Source of the DNA: Cytophagaceae bacterium | GTDB taxonomy: Bacteria > Bacteroidota > Bacteroidia > Cytophagales > Flexibacteraceae | Direction of reading: 5' to 3' | Assembly: GCA_027487695.1 (NCBI GenBank) | Contig: JAIYDB010000055.1 | Location: 1-64,000 of the forward strand | Length of the DNA stretch: 64,000 nt | In this document: positions 1-9,974 of the stretch, in pieces | Numbering within the stretch: position 1 is the stretch's first letter | How the letters are laid out: every line of letters starts with the position of its first letter | Translations under genes and position numbers: made by a program | Notes under the pieces: model-generated | What the model saw: the letters and a program-made list of their open reading frames with translations, nothing else | Told to the model about the DNA's origin: nothing | Databases searched by the model: none

Positions 1-86
1 ACTTGGCTTATTTCTTCATAAACATCTCTGATTTTTGCTTGGTAATAAGCAGGTTGTTCCAACATTAAGGGTTGTGCGTTTGCCAT
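1..86 (-). CDS. Start of an unidentified gene, cut by the window edge
   Basis: An ATG at 86 on the minus strand opens a frame that stays open to the window edge (28 codons), beginning MANAQPLMLEQPAYYQ. It lies 18 bp downstream of the nuoM stop, so it would be the next gene of that transcript. The visible N-terminus is hydrophilic and has no membrane segment, so it is not the NuoN that often follows nuoM. I do not recognise the family. The short gap and same strand favour a real gene, but 28 codons cannot prove it. Confidence 0.45.
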   Translation of the reverse strand, partial: MANAQPLMLEQPAYYQAKIRDVYEEISQ

Positions 87-104
87 AATAAAGGAGTTTT
101 ATAA

Positions 105-1790
105 TCAGGGATTAAGCGTGCGAAGTATTGGGGATATTGCGGGTGCTAAAACCGATAGCAGCCAATCTGGAAATAATCCGTATGCGATTGTGGCTAGGGC
201 TAAAGGTAAGGTATAACTCCATTCTAATAAGGTAAGGTCGGGTAATTGGGCATCGGCACCAACTTTACCTCCAGTAAGCCAAGGAGTTCCGAAGAACATC
301 CTTTGGAAGGTCCATAGTAAATAGGCCGATGATAGGATAATCCCCACAATGGCGGCAATTGGAAATACTACAGACAAAGTAGCGATGGCTTTAAAACTAC
401 CAAGTAAAACCAATAATTCTGCGATAAATCCGCTGAATAATGGTAAACCCAAGCTTGCAAAAAAGGCGACAATGACCAATCCACTGAAGGCGGGCATTGA
501 TTTTAGCAGTCCTTTGGTGCCATCAATTTCATAATTATGGGTGCGTTGGTACAAAATGCCGACCAACAAAAAGAGCAAGGCACTAATAATTCCGTGGCTA
601 AACATCTGGTAAACCGCACCTGAAAGTCCTTCAACGTTTATGCTGGCTATACCCAAAAGCACAAATCCCATATGACTTACCGAAGAGAAAGCCACCATTT
701 TCTTGATATTGGTTTGTGCCAAGGCAACTAAACCTCCATAAACAATAGAGATTGCTCCTAGTGTGCCAATGAGTTTAGCCCATTCTATAGCTTGGTCAGG
801 GAAGATTCCGATGGCGAACCTAATAATTCCATAGCCACCAATCTTTAACAAGATACCTGCAAGGATAGCCGAGATAGCTGCAGGTGCCTCAACGTGGGCG
901 TCTGGCAACCAAGTATGTAAGGGTACAATTGGTATTTTGATAGCGAAGCCTATAAAAAACAGCAAGAACATCCATCCTCTAATGCTGATACCGAGGTATT
1001 CCGCCTTCATTAACGGATGCAAAAGACTATCGGGAGCTAAATTTTCTGTGTTTGATAAGTGCCAAAGGGTAAACGTGTGGACAGTTTGCTCTGGTTTTAA
1101 GGTATTTAAACTTAATGCAGTACGGGCATTTTGTATTTTGGTGCTAATAAAAACTTCTTTAGGGCTTAGTTTTTCGCCAGTAGCAATAGGGTCAATGCTT
1201 TGGAACGAGCTCATTAGGATAGGTACCAAAATAAGTAATGAGCCTACCAACGTGTAAATGAAGAATTTTAAACTAGCGTATTCTTTCCTTGCACCGCCAA
1301 ATATCCCGATAAGGAAAAACATAGGCAGCAGCATAAACTCAAAAAACACATAGAATAACAATAAGTCTAGCGCTAAAAATGAACCAAAAACCGCGCTACT
1401 TAAAAGTAAAAAGAGGTTACTATATAGCTTTACTTGCTTGGTTATGGTAAGGCTTGCCAAACTTGAAAGGAATAGCACAATGCCAGATAGCAAAACCATT
1501 GCCTTGCTAATTCCATCTACACCTAAAAGATAGTGGGCACTAAAGCTGCCAAAGCCAGGCACTTCAATATTGAACCACTGGTAGTTTTCTACCCAACTGT
1601 AGCCGTTTTCAATCTTACAATCGCACATTGGGAACCAATTGGCGTATAATCCAATAGATAACACAAGCGTAGTAGCACTGCTTAATAGTAATATCGCGCG
1701 GAAAAACTTTGCGCCTACCTTTTCTGGCATAGCCAAAGAACAAAGTAAGCCTAGTAGCGGGATAATAATTAAGTAGGAAAGTAAGGGCAT
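105..1790 (-). CDS. nuoM: NADH-quinone oxidoreductase subunit M
   Basis: This is an antiporter-like membrane subunit of respiratory complex I, which couples NADH-to-quinone electron transfer to proton pumping in the inner membrane. At 561 residues it is longer than E. coli NuoM (about 509). Family hallmarks are visible: the intramembrane glutamate in FFEFMLLPMF (E151), a membrane lysine in FAIKIP (K285), and the LHTWLPDAHVEAP signature at about 291-303. Residues roughly 196-268 form a hydrophilic stretch between membrane helices that probably accounts for the extra length. The ATG at 1790 gives a hydrophobic first helix. The gene is not in a full nuo operon: nuoI and nuoJ lie about 14 kb away on the other strand, and the gene upstream is gldJ. 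Confidence 0.96.
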   Translation of the reverse strand: MPLLSYLIIIPLLGLLCSLAMPEKVGAKFFRAILLLSSATTLVLSIGLYANWFPMCDCKIENGYSWVENYQWFNIEVPGFGSFSAHYLLGVDGISKAMVLLSGIVLFLSSLASLTITKQVKLYSNLFLLLSSAVFGSFLALDLLLFYVFFEFMLLPMFFLIGIFGGARKEYASLKFFIYTLVGSLLILVPILMSSFQSIDPIATGEKLSPKEVFISTKIQNARTALSLNTLKPEQTVHTFTLWHLSNTENLAPDSLLHPLMKAEYLGISIRGWMFLLFFIGFAIKIPIVPLHTWLPDAHVEAPAAISAILAGILLKIGGYGIIRFAIGIFPDQAIEWAKLIGTLGAISIVYGGLVALAQTNIKKMVAFSSVSHMGFVLLGIASINVEGLSGAVYQMFSHGIISALLFLLVGILYQRTHNYEIDGTKGLLKSMPAFSGLVIVAFFASLGLPLFSGFIAELLVLLGSFKAIATLSVVFPIAAIVGIILSSAYLLWTFQRMFFGTPWLTGGKVGADAQLPDLTLLEWSYTLPLALATIAYGLFPDWLLSVLAPAISPILRTLNP

Positions 1791-1930
1791 AGGTAGTGTA
1801 TAACTTCCTTAAAATTTAGATTGGCAAAATACTTAGAAATGCGCTATGTTCTGTTTTTCAGGTTGAATTAAACGTCCTTTCACTGAAAAAAGGTTTACAC
1901 TCTTAGTCATTATGGGAAAAAGTAAGGAGC

Positions 1931-1964
1931 AAAAAAAAGCCTCAGCTTTTGCTGAGGCTTTTTT
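1931..1964 (-). terminator. Rho-independent terminator after gldJ
   Basis: A 10-bp perfect stem (1937-1946 with 1951-1960) has a TTTT loop. It is flanked by eight A on the left and a T run on the right, so it can act in both directions. It lies just past the stop of the minus-strand gldJ-like gene and separates it from nuoM. Confidence 0.85.
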
Positions 1965-1979
1965 GAGGGTAACTACAAA

Positions 1980-3260
1980 TTAGTAGCTACGTCCTGCTTG
2001 AATCATTGCGCAACGGAAACCGATGGTTGAGCTTGAACTATCTTGAGCGAAGAACCTACGAGTTCCTGGAGAACACCAGTAAGCTACATCTGACCAAGAA
2101 CCACCTTTGTAAACACGTGGGTGTTTGTTCAATGAGTTAGTTTCTTTAGAGAAGATATCTGGACCTGAAGTGAACTGACCTACAAGTGAGTTATCTTTCT
2201 TGTATGACTTGCCATCTACAACCTCATCAACGTAAGCATTTCTACGCATTGGGTTTAAATCTTCGAAATCTTGGAAAGATTTAGGACGGTAAACATCTAG
2301 TACCCACTCGTTAACGTTACCAGCCATGTTAAATAGACCGTAATCGTTAGCAGGATATTCGTAAACTGAAGCAGTAATCATGTTACCATCGTTCAATTTA
2401 CCAGCGATACCAGCGTAATCGCCGCGTCCACGCTTGAAGTTACATAGGAACAAGCCCATTTCGTTGCCATAAGGGTTACGAAGTGTGTGACCATCCCAAG
2501 GATATAACCTGCGGTTGTTGTGGTTTTCGTCGTTGTACTGAGTACCTATAAGTGCTTGAGCAGCATATTCCCACTCAGCTTCTGATGGTAAACGGTAATC
2601 TGGAACTACAACACCAGTTTCTAATGGAATACGACCACCTTGAGGAATCTGCTCCATATCGATACCAGATTCTTTAGCCAGTTTATAGTTAACCTTTTGC
2701 GTTCTCCACTTACAGTAATCGTTAGCTTGTTCCCAAGTAATACCTACTACAGGATAGTAACGGAAACCAGGATAACGGAAATAGTGATCTCTGTAAGGAT
2801 CGTTGAATGATAATTCTTTTACCCAAACCAAAGTATCTGGCATAGCCTTGGTAGCTAAGTCAGGAGTTTGAGCGCTATCAATTTTCAGATAGTGAATATA
2901 TTCTAACCAGTGGATGTTAGCCACTTCGGTTTCATCCATATAGAAAGATTGGATGGTAACTGTGCGCTCGATATTATCACGAGAACCCATGATATCTTCT
3001 TCGGCTGAACCTAGAACGGTTCTACCACCTTGGATAAATATCATACCATCTGTACCACCTGGGGCAACTGGTTGTCCAGCGAAGTCTTTAACTACGAAGT
3101 TACCTTCCTCGTTGTCTTCGTTGGTGTATTCGTTACCAGTCATAGTTGAAACACTGCCCGGACCTTCAGCACTTGGAAGTGACGAAGAGCAAGATGCTAA
3201 TGTAAATACTAAACCAGAGAGGCAGGCAAAACTGCGCATAACTCTGAAAAATTGCTTCAT
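1980..3260 (-). CDS. gldJ: GldJ-like gliding motility / type IX secretion lipoprotein
   Basis: This is a 426-residue lipoprotein. The signal peptide ends in the lipobox LASC, giving lipidated Cys24. The rest is a formylglycine-generating-enzyme (sulfatase-modifying-factor) fold: an opening DGMIFIQGG, then FYMDETEVAN, YPVVGITWEQANDYCKW, LPSEAEWEYAA, NMAGNVNEWVLDVYR and a final GGSWSD...GFRC block. In Bacteroidota this domain in a lipoprotein is typical of GldJ and GldK, envelope components of gliding motility and the T9SS. The order and wording of the motifs (for example DTLVWVKEL) fit GldJ better. It is probably structural and not an enzyme. A T9SS cargo gene lies at 10597-11589, which fits. 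The alternative is GldK or another FGE-fold lipoprotein. Confidence 0.78.
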   Translation of the reverse strand: MKQFFRVMRSFACLSGLVFTLASCSSSLPSAEGPGSVSTMTGNEYTNEDNEEGNFVVKDFAGQPVAPGGTDGMIFIQGGRTVLGSAEEDIMGSRDNIERTVTIQSFYMDETEVANIHWLEYIHYLKIDSAQTPDLATKAMPDTLVWVKELSFNDPYRDHYFRYPGFRYYPVVGITWEQANDYCKWRTQKVNYKLAKESGIDMEQIPQGGRIPLETGVVVPDYRLPSEAEWEYAAQALIGTQYNDENHNNRRLYPWDGHTLRNPYGNEMGLFLCNFKRGRGDYAGIAGKLNDGNMITASVYEYPANDYGLFNMAGNVNEWVLDVYRPKSFQDFEDLNPMRRNAYVDEVVDGKSYKKDNSLVGQFTSGPDIFSKETNSLNKHPRVYKGGSWSDVAYWCSPGTRRFFAQDSSSSTIGFRCAMIQAGRSY

Positions 3261-3345
3261 AACCTGTTTAGGAGTAATCGGGTTTAGACGAAAATCGAGT
3301 GCTAAGGTATTCTGTTTATTTTTAATTTCAAACTAAGTTGAAGAT

Positions 3346-3594
3346 TTAGGCAGTAATTTGTTCTGCAAGAACTATTACTTGGTTGTTTAAAACCTCCACA
3401 ATTCCGCCATTTACAGTAAAATTGAGGCTGCTCTTGTCCATTTCTTTCACTTTAATTGTGCCGCTACCAAGAGAGGCAATTAAAGGTGCGTGACTGTTAA
3501 GTATCTCAAAATAACCATCAGAGCCTGGTAATTGTACCGATTCTGCTGTCCCTTTGAATACCTTTCTATCAGGTGTAATGATTTCGAGTTCCAT
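3346..3594 (-). CDS. atpC: F1F0 ATP synthase epsilon subunit, short form
   Basis: The 82-residue protein matches the N-terminal beta-sandwich domain of the epsilon subunit: MELEIITPDRKVFKG at the start, then LPGSDGYFEIL and HAPLIASLG. Epsilon joins the gamma rotor to the c-ring. The C-terminal two-helix hairpin that can inhibit ATP hydrolysis in many bacteria is absent, and the protein stops right after the beta domain. Short epsilon subunits are usual in this phylum, so this is not a truncation by mutation. It is 58 bp downstream of atpD in the same direction and is presumably cotranscribed. Confidence 0.94.
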   Translation of the reverse strand: MELEIITPDRKVFKGTAESVQLPGSDGYFEILNSHAPLIASLGSGTIKVKEMDKSSLNFTVNGGIVEVLNNQVIVLAEQITA

Positions 3595-3652
3595 TTATTG
3601 TGTAAGTGGCGGAATTATTTTCCAGTTGAAATTATTTTTTTTGATGTTTTGA

Positions 3653-5179
<1,527 letters not shown>

Positions 5180-5233
5180 TTATTATTAGGTATAAAGTGT
5201 ATTGTACTTTTGAGTCTTACTCTTTTACGAATG

Positions 5234-5264
5234 CAAAAGTAGGAACATTGGGCAAACTTGCCAA
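5234..5264 (-). promoter_or_regulatory. Promoter of atpD, Bacteroidota type
   Basis: On the minus strand, TACTTTTG (5241-5234) matches the TAnnTTTG -7 element, and a TTG at 5264-5262 lies 20 nt upstream as the -33 element. Transcription would begin near 5228, leaving a leader of about 55 nt before the atpD ATG at 5173. Confidence 0.55.
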
Positions 5265-5297
5265 CTTGTTTACAAAAGAATATTTGGCAAAATAAAA

Positions 5298-5327
5298 TTG
5301 GATTGTATCAGGTTATTTCTACCTTTG
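5298..5327 (+). promoter_or_regulatory. Promoter of rpmH-rnpA, Bacteroidota type
   Basis: TACCTTTG (5320-5327) is an exact TAnnTTTG -7 element. TTG triplets at 5298-5300 and 5303-5305 lie 19 and 14 nt upstream as possible -33 elements. The expected start is near 5334, about 42 nt before the rpmH ATG. Confidence 0.6.
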
Positions 5328-5375
5328 CAGTCCTTAAAAAATAACGGATAGGCACGCCTAATATCGACACATAAT

Positions 5376-5534
5376 ATGAAACGTACTTTTCAACCTTCGC
5401 AGCGCAAAAGAAGAAACAAACACGGTTTCCGCGAAAGAATGGCTACCGCTAATGGTCGCAGAGTTCTTGCTGCACGTAGAGCCAAAGGCAGAAAAAAACT
5501 TACTGTAAGTAGCGAAAAGCGTCATAAAGCCTAG
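5376..5534 (+). CDS. rpmH: Ribosomal protein bL34
   Basis: This 52-residue, highly basic protein of the large ribosomal subunit begins [19 protein letters not shown] and continues with the invariant block [19 protein letters not shown]. Both are standard L34 signatures, and the length (44-53 in most bacteria) is normal. The frame is complete, with ATG at 5376 and TAG at 5532-5534. It is followed by rnpA 88 bp later, the conserved rpmH-rnpA arrangement, and is preceded by a good TAnnTTTG promoter. Confidence 0.97.
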   Translation: MKRTFQPSQRKRRNKHGFRERMATANGRRVLAARRAKGRKKLTVSSEKRHKA

Positions 5535-5622
5535 TTTTTAGCCTTTTAACAAGGTTAATCATAGGCAAAAAGTTATAACTGTATTGTACAGCGATACCTA
5601 TTTTGACTTCTTCAAGCCTTGT

Positions 5623-6063
5623 ATGAACGGTAAAAAACAAAGTTTTGCTTTTCCTAAAGCTGAACGCCTTTGTGCGGTAAGCGCAGTTGAGCATTTATAT
5701 AAAGATGGGAACACCTTTCTTCGGCATCCTCTTAAAATAAATTTTTTAAGAGAAACTGCTCCGAAGGAAGGTGATTTCTTATTGCCTAAAGTTTTATTTG
5801 TTGTGCCTAAGCGCAGCTTTAAAAAATCTGTTGAAAGAAACTTGATCAAAAGGCGTATGCGTGAAGCCTACCGCCTTAACAAGCATTTATTTTTTGAGGC
5901 TACTGCCGATGGTACTTCCCATTGCCCGCTAATGTATGTTTCCTTTTTTTATGTTGCCAAAGAAATATTACCTTACCAAGCCATTGAGAAAAAGATTGTT
6001 GCAGCTATCACTATTTTAGCAGAAGGAACCGAGGATCAGTACCTTAAACCTAAAAGCAAATAA
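5623..6063 (+). CDS. rnpA: Ribonuclease P protein component
   Basis: This is the protein cofactor of RNase P, which binds the catalytic RNA and the 5' leader of pre-tRNA. The start is set at ATG 5623, giving 146 residues that begin MNGKKQSFAFPKAERL, which aligns with the usual RnpA start. An in-frame TTG at 5584 would add 13 residues not expected in the family. The RNR signature is clear: KRSFKKSVERNLIKRRMREA. It is encoded directly after rpmH, the near-universal bacterial order. Confidence 0.95.
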   Translation: MNGKKQSFAFPKAERLCAVSAVEHLYKDGNTFLRHPLKINFLRETAPKEGDFLLPKVLFVVPKRSFKKSVERNLIKRRMREAYRLNKHLFFEATADGTSHCPLMYVSFFYVAKEILPYQAIEKKIVAAITILAEGTEDQYLKPKSK

Positions 6064-6132
6064 TATTTAAGTAAGCGTGTAACAAGGGCAGTAACCATTA
6101 CGTTTCATTAAAAAAGATAGAAATACTTGACT

Positions 6133-7809
6133 ATGATAAGCAGAAAAAAAATCTTGGTTTATTTAGGTACTCCCGTTGCCTTGCTATCGGTTGGGGGGAT
6201 GTTGGCTTTCAACAATCCGAATGAGCAGTACTTCGAAATAGCTAAGAATCTGGATATTTTCGCTACCCTTTTTAAGGAAATCAATACCTATTATGTGGAC
6301 GATGTAAACCCATCTAAAGCCATTAAAACAGGTATTGATGCGATGTTGGGTTCATTAGATCCTTATACTAATTATATTCCTGAAGATGAAATTGAAGATT
6401 ACAGAACTATGACCACCGGACAATACGGTGGTATAGGTGCTGTTATTTCTCAGAGAAATGGACGTGTAATTGTAATGATGCCTTATGAAGGTTTCCCAGC
6501 CAATAAAAGTGGTATGCGTATTGGCGATGAACTTTTAGAAGTTGATGGCGTAGATGTAACCAAGAAAAATACTGGCGATGTTAGCAAACTTTTAAAAGGA
6601 CAAGCTGGTACTAAGCTTAAAATTAAGATTAAGCGCTTCGGTGAAAAGGAACCTAAAATGCTTGAACTTACTCGCGAGCGCATTAAAATAGATAATGTGC
6701 CTTATCATGGTATGGTAACTGCCGATGTGGGCTATTTACGTTTGACCGATTTTACTCAAGATGCCGGCAAAGAAGTACGTAAAGCCATAGTGGACTTGAA
6801 AGAAAAAGGCGCCAAGAAAATTATTTTCGATTTGAGAGATAACCCGGGTGGTTTATTAAATGAGGCCGTAAATATTTCTAACCTATTTATTGATAAAGAT
6901 AAAGAGGTTGTAAGTACCAGAGGCAAAGTGGTAGAATGGAATAAGAGCTATAAAGCATTAAATTCTCCTTTAGATACTGATATTCCGGTGGTGGTTCTAA
7001 CCAGTGGGCGTTCAGCTTCCGCATCTGAAATTGTAGGAGGCGTAATTCAGGATTATGATAGGGGCGTGCTTATTGGTCAGAAAACCTATGGTAAAGGCCT
7101 GGTACAAACTACCCGTATGCTCACCTATAACTCTCAATTAAAAGTAACTACTGCTAAGTATTATATCCCGAGTGGGCGTTGCATTCAAGCCATTGACTAT
7201 AAAAACAGAAATTCAGATGGTAGTGCCGGCAAAATAGCCGATAGCTTAAAAATTGCGTTTAAAACTACCAATGGTAGGGTAGTTTACGATGGTGGCGGTG
7301 TTGCACCAGATATTACCGTAGAACGTACTGCTTATGCACCAATCACTATATCGTTGGAAAACAAAGGCTTATTCTTTGATTACGCTACGGAATATTATTA
7401 CAGTCACCCAAGTATTGCTCCTGCAAAAGAATTTAAGTTAACCGATGCAGAATATACTGCTTTTGTAGCTTGGCTTAAGAATAAGGAGTATGACTATACT
7501 ACTAAGTTAGAAACTACTATTAAAGATTTAGAGGAAGTTTCTAAGAAGGAAAAGTATTACGACGATATTAAAGAACGCATCAATAATTTGAAAGCCAGCG
7601 TATCGCACAATAAGGAACAAGACCTTACCAAGCACAAAGCCGAAATTAGCGAGGTTTTAGAAGCACAAATTGTAAGCAGATATTACCTTGAAAAGGGTGT
7701 AACTGAAGCAAGCTTCGATAATGACCCTGAAATTCAAGAAGCTGTAAAGCTGTTCAGTAATATGACCAAGTACCAAGATATTTTAAAAGGTACTGCTGCC
7801 AAAAAATAA
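6133..7809 (+). CDS. S41-family C-terminal processing peptidase
   Basis: This is a periplasmic or envelope protease of the CtpA/Prc family, which trims or degrades proteins from their C-terminus. From ATG 6133 (preferred over the in-frame TTG at 6127) it has 558 residues. An N-terminal hydrophobic segment (about 8-27) serves as signal or anchor. A PDZ domain follows at about 95-165 (YGGIGAVIS ... GMRIGDELLEVDGVDV). The catalytic core holds GRSASASEIVGG and YGKGLVQT. By alignment with known family members the nucleophile is Ser296 and the general base Lys321, 25 residues apart. The C-terminal 150 residues are charged and probably helical. A terminator follows at 7817. Confidence 0.93.
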   Translation: MISRKKILVYLGTPVALLSVGGMLAFNNPNEQYFEIAKNLDIFATLFKEINTYYVDDVNPSKAIKTGIDAMLGSLDPYTNYIPEDEIEDYRTMTTGQYGGIGAVISQRNGRVIVMMPYEGFPANKSGMRIGDELLEVDGVDVTKKNTGDVSKLLKGQAGTKLKIKIKRFGEKEPKMLELTRERIKIDNVPYHGMVTADVGYLRLTDFTQDAGKEVRKAIVDLKEKGAKKIIFDLRDNPGGLLNEAVNISNLFIDKDKEVVSTRGKVVEWNKSYKALNSPLDTDIPVVVLTSGRSASASEIVGGVIQDYDRGVLIGQKTYGKGLVQTTRMLTYNSQLKVTTAKYYIPSGRCIQAIDYKNRNSDGSAGKIADSLKIAFKTTNGRVVYDGGGVAPDITVERTAYAPITISLENKGLFFDYATEYYYSHPSIAPAKEFKLTDAEYTAFVAWLKNKEYDYTTKLETTIKDLEEVSKKEKYYDDIKERINNLKASVSHNKEQDLTKHKAEISEVLEAQIVSRYYLEKGVTEASFDNDPEIQEAVKLFSNMTKYQDILKGTAAKK

Positions 7810-7816
7810 ATTACCC

Positions 7817-7849
7817 ACAACCGCTTAGTAATAGGCGGTTGTTTTTTTT
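7817..7849 (+). terminator. Rho-independent terminator after the S41 peptidase gene
   Basis: An 8-bp GC-rich stem (acaaccgc 7817-7824 with gcggttgt 7835-7842) encloses a 10-nt loop and is followed by a run of T to 7849. It begins seven bases after the stop codon. Confidence 0.88.
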
Positions 7850-7893
7850 GAATTTAACTATCAGTATTCAGCAATTAAACTTAGCTTTAAAGT

Positions 7894-8529
7894 ATGGAAC
7901 AATGTAAGTTTTTAGGAAAATGGAAGGTTTGGCTTTGGGTTTTAGCCATTCCTTTGTTCACCCAATGTGGAATAAGCAGCTTTTACCCTTTGGTAAAAGA
8001 GGGCGAAGGTTCAGATATTCCTGAATTGGTAGGCACTTGGAAATCTGACGATGGACAAATGCAGCAATCTACTTGGAATATTAGCCATCTTTCTGACCAG
8101 AGATACCGTTTGGAATACATTGAAAAGAAAAAGGGCAACCGCATTTTCTGCGAGTTAATAGCTTCTAAATTTGGAAATGTAACTTGGTTAGATATTCAGC
8201 CAGATTTAAATCTTACATCTGAACGTACTAATAATAAGGTGCAAAATTCATTGCTAATGAATAGTTTAGTAGTAGGGCATTTGTTTATAAGAGTAAAAAC
8301 TATAAACAATAACGAACTTGAAATAGCTGAATTGAGTGAAGATGAAGTAAAGGAAATGAACCAATTACTCAGAAAAAGTGGCTCGTCAGATACCTTACAA
8401 TTGCTAAAAAACGCTCAAAGCTCTTTATTGATTTCTGAAACAGACTTAATAAGAAAGGGCATATCGTTGTATTCTGCGGCTAAACCTATTGCTTCTAACA
8501 AAGCCTTTGTACTAAAAAGGGCAAAATAG
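7894..8529 (+). CDS. Hypothetical lipoprotein
   Basis: This 211-residue protein has a hydrophobic N-terminal segment ending in LFTQC, a plausible lipobox with Cys25. The early segment ELVGTWKSDDGQMQQSTW resembles the first strand of lipocalin-like or lipid-binding beta-barrel domains, where a GTW motif is common, but no family is firmly recognised. The second half is charged, without further membrane segments. It stands alone after a terminator. Confidence 0.7.
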   Translation: MEQCKFLGKWKVWLWVLAIPLFTQCGISSFYPLVKEGEGSDIPELVGTWKSDDGQMQQSTWNISHLSDQRYRLEYIEKKKGNRIFCELIASKFGNVTWLDIQPDLNLTSERTNNKVQNSLLMNSLVVGHLFIRVKTINNNELEIAELSEDEVKEMNQLLRKSGSSDTLQLLKNAQSSLLISETDLIRKGISLYSAAKPIASNKAFVLKRAK

Positions 8530-8668
8530 ATGCCAGTCTAAGCAAGGTTAATAATTAAAGGGTGCTATTTTTGTGCGAAGATTGGTGCAAATACCAGTCT
8601 AAGTTTTCCTTTATTTGTATCTTAGGTTTAGGAAATACTATAGTTATACTGCCTTCCTCATTTAATCA

Positions 8669-9058
8669 ATGCTTTCAAGCCCAATTCTTATTGTTGAAGA
8701 CGATCATATAAGTCAGCTAGTACTTCGTACTTATTTAACAAGATCGGGCTTTACCAACTTACACTTCGCAACCAATGCCGATGAGGCACTTTTAGTGCTT
8801 GCGGAGCATCCTGTTGCTTTATTGTTACTGGATGTTTTTATAGATGGTTCTGTAAATGGGTTAGATTTGGCAGAAATGGTAAAAGAGAAATACGGCACCC
8901 CTATAATTTTCACTACCGCTAACTCTGATAGAATTACATACGAAAAGGCCCAAAAGGTAGGTCCTGCCGATTTTATTACTAAGCCTTATGATATTGAAGA
9001 AGTTACCCAAATTATTGTAAGGATATTGGGTGAAATAAAAGGCGGTGAAGTAAAATAA
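8669..9058 (+). CDS. Single-domain response regulator (receiver only)
   Basis: This 129-residue CheY-like receiver has no output domain. The acidic pocket is E10/D11/D12, the phospho-accepting aspartate is Asp55 in LLLLDVFIDG, the switch threonine lies in FTTANSD (82-83), and the conserved lysine is Lys105 in ITKPYD. It would relay phosphate to, or act on, partner proteins. No sensor kinase is adjacent; the nearest are the hybrid kinase at 39951 and the propeller kinase at 54003. A 10-bp direct repeat (ccagtctaag at 8533 and 8594) lies upstream. Confidence 0.93.
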   Translation: MLSSPILIVEDDHISQLVLRTYLTRSGFTNLHFATNADEALLVLAEHPVALLLLDVFIDGSVNGLDLAEMVKEKYGTPIIFTTANSDRITYEKAQKVGPADFITKPYDIEEVTQIIVRILGEIKGGEVK

Positions 9059-9188
9059 ATAGCTATTTGGGTTACTTTTTAGGGTGCTAGTGGTATAAAT
9101 ATAAAAAGCATTTCTTTTTGGGATATACATATATTCATCGCTATCTTTATTGGCGATAAAGAAGGCTTTTTTATATCTAATTTTGAGT

Positions 9189-9947
9189 ATGGAAATAAGC
9201 CCTGAATTTGCTGAACAGTTAATTAGCACTACTACTATTGCCGAACAAGACCTAAGGGTACTTAATGCTGTGCAGGCATTGAAGGAACATTATGGCTTAA
9301 AAAGTGATAGGCAGTTATTACTAAAAATGGGGCTTAACCAAGCCTTGTTTTATAAAATACGTTCGGGGGTGCAGAAGGCATCGTTAGATTTGATCAATAC
9401 CCTAATAGATCATTATCAGGTTAACCCAAACTATATTTTCAAAGGGGAAGGAATGCCTTTGGTAAGTTTTGCATCGGTAAAAGAACAGGCCAATGCCGCA
9501 TTAGTATCTGACGAAGGTTATGTGAACCTCCCTTTGATTACCGCTAAAGCAGCTGCAAGTTTTATAGAAACTTTCTTAGACGACCATGAAAAGCTACCAA
9601 CTGAAATGGTAAAGGTTCCGGTTTCAACCTTGAATGGTTCAGCTACCTCGCAGCTTTTGATTGTTGAAATACACGGCGAAAGTATGGAACCTCAATTAAG
9701 GCACGGTGCCAAAGTGGTGGGCAAGTATATCCCAAAGCATGAATGGCAGTACCAGCACGGCGGGGTTTACGTTGTTCTCTATGATAAAAGCTTAGTAGTG
9801 AAGCGCATTAAAGACAATGAACTTTTATTGAACCAAAGGCTTATGCTATATTCAGATAACCCTAATAGTGGCTCCTTTCCAGTGCCTGCAGAATCGGTTA
9901 GGGAAATGTGGAAAGTAATTAGCCTGTTTTCAAGTCCAGTTTATTAG
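9189..9947 (+). CDS. HTH transcriptional regulator with S24 (LexA-like) peptidase domain
   Basis: The start is set at ATG 9189 (252 residues); an in-frame TTG at 9150 is unlikely. The N-terminal part (about 20-90) reads as a helix-turn-helix: SDRQLLLKMGLNQALFYKIR. The C-terminal half is an S24 peptidase/repressor domain with the catalytic serine in IHGESMEPQLRHG and the lysine in SLVVKRI. Such proteins are phage-repressor or LexA-like regulators that can self-cleave on DNA damage. No Ala-Gly cleavage site is evident, so cleavage is uncertain. A short inverted repeat upstream (atcgc/gcgat, 9137-9157) could be an operator. No phage genes are nearby. Confidence 0.86.
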   Translation: MEISPEFAEQLISTTTIAEQDLRVLNAVQALKEHYGLKSDRQLLLKMGLNQALFYKIRSGVQKASLDLINTLIDHYQVNPNYIFKGEGMPLVSFASVKEQANAALVSDEGYVNLPLITAKAAASFIETFLDDHEKLPTEMVKVPVSTLNGSATSQLLIVEIHGESMEPQLRHGAKVVGKYIPKHEWQYQHGGVYVVLYDKSLVVKRIKDNELLLNQRLMLYSDNPNSGSFPVPAESVREMWKVISLFSSPVY

Positions 9948-9974
9948 TATTACCAAAATTAGCCCGAATCACTT

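Noticed and set aside
5584-5622. TTG at 5584 as the rnpA start
   Set aside because: It adds 13 residues without family support; ATG 5623 gives the normal N-terminus.
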